DNA of 64,000 bases from Chitinophagaceae bacterium. Its GTDB lineage: Bacteria > Bacteroidota > Bacteroidia > Chitinophagales > Chitinophagaceae. Shown here piece after piece: positions 61,522 to 64,000 of the stretch. The notes under the pieces are model-generated. The model was given only the letters and a program-made list of their open reading frames with translations. It had not been told where the DNA came from and made no database searches. Location: contig JABFRU010000015.1 in NCBI GenBank assembly GCA_013140985.1, positions 41,092-105,091 of the forward strand. Direction: 5' to 3'. The translations under genes and the position numbers were made by a program. Numbering within the stretch: position 1 is the stretch's first letter; every line of letters starts with the position of its first letter.

Positions 61522-62541
61522 ATCAAAAAAATCAGCGCAATAGTACTATTCATTTGGCCAGTCTTTGCATTTGCACAAGTATTTCCTCATCATTTAAAAC
61601 AAGATAAACTGCTGGGAAAAGTGAAGCAGATCACTATCATCAGCAATGATGAAACAAGAGAGATATATATGTATGATATGAAAGGAAACCAGACCGAAAG
61701 ATGGTTCTTTAAACCGGTTGAGGTGCTTGATCATCGCTATAAAGCTGTTTACAATGAAAAAGGGCAATTGCTGGAAGAAACAAAATTTAATAAAGGTATT
61801 GCGCCGGTAGTAAAGTATATATATGCATACAATGAGAAAGGGTTGCCCATCGGCAGATCCTTGTTTTCTGAGAATAATACACTGCTTGAGAAACATATTT
61901 ATCAATACGATACAGCTGAACGGATGACAGATTCCATCCAACTTGATACCTATGGCAATGTGATCATGAAATGCAACTGGCAATATGACCCTGGAGGCCG
62001 GAGGATCAAAACGAGCCTGTATTGGAATGATACTTTAGTTCACACTAAAATGTTTGAATACAACAAAGAGGGAAAAATGATACGGGAAACAAAAAATCCC
62101 ACTTTTGGCAATGACCCTGATCTGATCATCTATTCTTATGATGAGAAAGGAAACCGGACAATGGTTGATAAACGCTTTACAGATAGCCGGGCAAATAATA
62201 AAGAGCTATCTGATTATGATAGTAGCGGGAATTTGATCAGCTATACTTATCTTCCTCAGGATGAAAAGAACAATGTGAAGATCGTCCGTGTTTTTGACGA
62301 TAGAAAAAAAGTGATCGGACAGACCAGGTACCATGCAGGAATAATTTATAACCGGTATTCCTATAAGTATGATGACAAAGGCAATGAGCTTGAAATGGAT
62401 GTCTATAACGAATCAGAGAAAGTTCCATACCATATCACATGGAAATATGAATTTGACAGGAATGGCAACTGGATAAGAAGGACCCGGTTTGGAAATGGAG
62501 TGCCCGATGATAACGTCAAACGGGAGATAGAGTATTATTAA
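61522..62541 (+). CDS. Secreted protein with YD-like repeats, apparently starting at ATC
   Basis: The reading frame contains an obvious signal peptide (KKISAIVLFIWPVFAFAQ) at 61525-61578. The codon before it is ATC, where ATG would be expected, and there is no in-frame ATG, GTG or TTG between the stop at 61483 and the signal peptide. The first other start is GTG at 61621, which would remove the signal. The protein, about 339 residues, has repeated strands such as YNEKGQLLEET, YDEKGNRT and YDDKGNELEMDVY, typical of YD/RHS-like repeats. Either a rare AUC start or a recent start-codon mutation is implied. Confidence 0.6.
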   Translation: MKKISAIVLFIWPVFAFAQVFPHHLKQDKLLGKVKQITIISNDETREIYMYDMKGNQTERWFFKPVEVLDHRYKAVYNEKGQLLEETKFNKGIAPVVKYIYAYNEKGLPIGRSLFSENNTLLEKHIYQYDTAERMTDSIQLDTYGNVIMKCNWQYDPGGRRIKTSLYWNDTLVHTKMFEYNKEGKMIRETKNPTFGNDPDLIIYSYDEKGNRTMVDKRFTDSRANNKELSDYDSSGNLISYTYLPQDEKNNVKIVRVFDDRKKVIGQTRYHAGIIYNRYSYKYDDKGNELEMDVYNESEKVPYHITWKYEFDRNGNWIRRTRFGNGVPDDNVKREIEYY

Positions 62542-62569
62542 TTACATTTGTATAGTTTAAAAGATATGT

Positions 62570-62929
62570 ATGAAACAGTTATTGGCACTTTCGGTGGGCT
62601 TATTTTTTATGTCAGCTGCATGGTCGCAGGACAAAAGCAAAAGCATACATGTAGTTGATTCTTCCAAAAAAGTACTGCAGGTAGAAGCTTCCTGCGGTCA
62701 ATGCAAATTTGGATTGAAGGATAAAGGCTGTGACCTGGCGGTTCGCATTGATGGCAAAGCCTATTTTGTGGATGGAACTTCGATAGACGATCATGGTGAT
62801 GCACATGGTGCTGAAGGTTTTTGTATGGCCATCCGCAAAGCAGAAGTGCAGGGAAAAATAAAAGACGGCCGTTTTAAAGCCACTTACTTCAAGCTGCTTC
62901 CAAAGGTGGAAGCACTCAAGACAGAATAA
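62570..62929 (+). CDS. DUF6370-like secreted cysteine protein
   Basis: The 119-residue protein has a signal peptide (FMSAAWSQ). Conserved elements are EASCGQCKFGLKDKGCDLAVRIDGKAYFVDG and DAHGAEGFCMAIRKAEVQGK, with four cysteines and two DHGDAHG histidines suggesting a metal-binding or redox site. Proteins of this form are widespread in Bacteroidota. It sits 28 bases after the YD-repeat gene and 39 bases before the caspase-like gene, so all three may be cotranscribed. Confidence 0.7.
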   Translation: MKQLLALSVGLFFMSAAWSQDKSKSIHVVDSSKKVLQVEASCGQCKFGLKDKGCDLAVRIDGKAYFVDGTSIDDHGDAHGAEGFCMAIRKAEVQGKIKDGRFKATYFKLLPKVEALKTE

Positions 62930-62968
62930 TAATAATCTGCAACGGGTATTATGAACTAACTGTAAAAA

Positions 62969-64000
62969 ATGAAATACCTGTTCTCTTTTTTTATTGTGTT
63001 ACTTTTTGTTGACGGGCTTTCTGCACAAAATAAAAATACACCTGCATTTGAACCAGCTAATACTTTTGCAGTCGTTATCGGCATTTCAAATTATGAGAAT
63101 GAGAGTATCAATCTGAATTATGCCAACAGGGATGCACAGGTATTTGCCGATTATCTTCAATCAAAGGCCGGCGGCTCTGTACCTTTAGAAAATATCCGTT
63201 TGCTTTTAGATACTAACGCAACAACTGCCGCTATCTATAATGCGCTGAATTGGGTAAGGGATAAATGTGATCTGAACAAGATTGAGAATGAAGGAAAGCC
63301 GGCACTCGTTTATTTCTATTTTTCCGGTCATGGTGATGTGGAAACGGATACAAAAGCCAACCTTGGTTTTCTTATTTCATTCAATACACCTCCTAATAAT
63401 TATCTTAATAATGCGATAAGGATCGAAGACCTGAATTATTATGCTCACACCATGTCGGTTGACCTGGACGCCAATGTTATTATGATCACTGATGCTTGTC
63501 GTTCCGGTAAACTGGCAGGCAGTAATAATAAAGGAAGTTTCCTGGTAGGGAAAGAATTAAGCGCTGCTAAAGAAAAAGAGATCCGTATAGCATCCTGTAA
63601 CCCCAATGAATTATCCAATGAAGATGAACGGTGGGGTGGGGGGAGAGGAGTGTTCTCTTATTATCTTATCACTGGTTTAAAAGGTCTTGCCGATAAGAAC
63701 AATGACAACTTTGTAACGCTAAATGAAATAAAACATTATGTTGATTCATGCATTGCAACGGATCAGGTTTTGAAAGAAAGTAAATTAAAACAAACACCGG
63801 TTTTAGAAGGAAGCCAGCAATTCAAACTCGCATCGGTAAATAAAGAAGAACTTCTTGAAACAAGCAGATCATTAATCGTTAAAAGTCAGCCACAATCTGA
63901 CCATGCTATTTTCTTTGACTTGTTGAAGAATAATGATAAACTGGAATCGGTAAAATTCGATCAACTGGATAAATTGCCTGAGAAAGAGATTCCTTTTGCA
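62969..64000 (+). CDS. Caspase-family (C14) protein, secreted (partial, 3' end outside window)
   Basis: The frame is open to the last base, giving 344 codons. After a signal peptide (VDGLSAQ) there is a peptidase C14 domain with FAVVIGISNYENESINLNYANRDA, the catalytic histidine H121 in YFSGHGD, and the catalytic cysteine C177 in ITDACRSG. An EF-hand-like DKNNDNFVTLNE segment lies further on. Both catalytic residues are present. The region after 270 has no clear domain before the cut. Bacterial caspase homologues are often part of larger signalling or cell-death proteins; export points to an extracytoplasmic role. Confidence 0.88.
   Translation, partial: MKYLFSFFIVLLFVDGLSAQNKNTPAFEPANTFAVVIGISNYENESINLNYANRDAQVFADYLQSKAGGSVPLENIRLLLDTNATTAAIYNALNWVRDKCDLNKIENEGKPALVYFYFSGHGDVETDTKANLGFLISFNTPPNNYLNNAIRIEDLNYYAHTMSVDLDANVIMITDACRSGKLAGSNNKGSFLVGKELSAAKEKEIRIASCNPNELSNEDERWGGGRGVFSYYLITGLKGLADKNNDNFVTLNEIKHYVDSCIATDQVLKESKLKQTPVLEGSQQFKLASVNKEELLETSRSLIVKSQPQSDHAIFFDLLKNNDKLESVKFDQLDKLPEKEIPFA

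Overview
The window comes from a member of the Bacteroidota, most like a Chitinophagaceae-type soil or freshwater bacterium. The evidence is a SusC/SusD pair, a type B type-IX-secretion sorting domain, the LptD/OstA pair typical of the phylum, a b558-type succinate dehydrogenase operon, and repeated TAnnTTTG promoter boxes without clear Shine-Dalgarno sequences. No rRNA operon or phage is present, and genes sit on both strands. The assignment below family level is inference.

Layout. 1-7.8 kb: aldolase (cut by the window edge), a BtuF-like protein, cystathionine beta-synthase, an S41 protease, and an amino-sugar kinase followed by MurQ (peptidoglycan recycling). 7.8-12.2 kb: sdhC, sdhA and sdhB, interrupted by a cluster of hairpins and by a four-helix-bundle (S23/IVP family) gene. 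12.2-21.3 kb: envelope proteins, YchF and an SpmAB-type membrane protein. 21.4-28 kb: a SusC/SusD uptake locus with a DUF4397 lipoprotein and a DeoR-type regulator. 28-38 kb: envelope assembly (OstA-like, MlaD-like, two amidases, LptD, PlsC) and Ung. 38.2-38.7 kb: a tRNA-Arg(UCU) locus with two tRNA remnants and a GIY-YIG nuclease gene. 40-45.3 kb: hutH, a purine nucleoside phosphorylase and hutU, all surrounded by repeats. 45.5-50.7 kb: an accessory, AT-rich island with a kinase-methyltransferase fusion, a P-loop kinase, a REP-type transposase and a gene between two 147-bp direct repeats. 50.7-64 kb: lipoproteins, an RRM protein, secreted hypothetical proteins, a cupin, a sugar dehydrogenase and a caspase-like protein cut by the window end.

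The most striking signal is a set of short palindromic elements built from reiterated 6-10 base words. They lie between genes, often with an arm that contains or abuts a stop or start codon. One 128-bp copy is flanked by a perfect 10-bp direct repeat that falls on the stop codon of an amidase gene. A second 128-bp copy and a related 118-bp element lie side by side upstream of hutH, and the 118-bp element also has a perfect 10-bp direct repeat. A 78-bp element of the same style sits in frame inside hutU, exactly where canonical urocanases have none. A second, G/C-rich palindrome lies in frame further along the same gene. A four-helix-bundle gene lies between inverted word arrays inside the sdh operon. 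Together these suggest mobile miniature palindromes tolerated at gene ends and even in coding sequence, comparable in behaviour to Rickettsia palindromic elements and rRNA intervening sequences.
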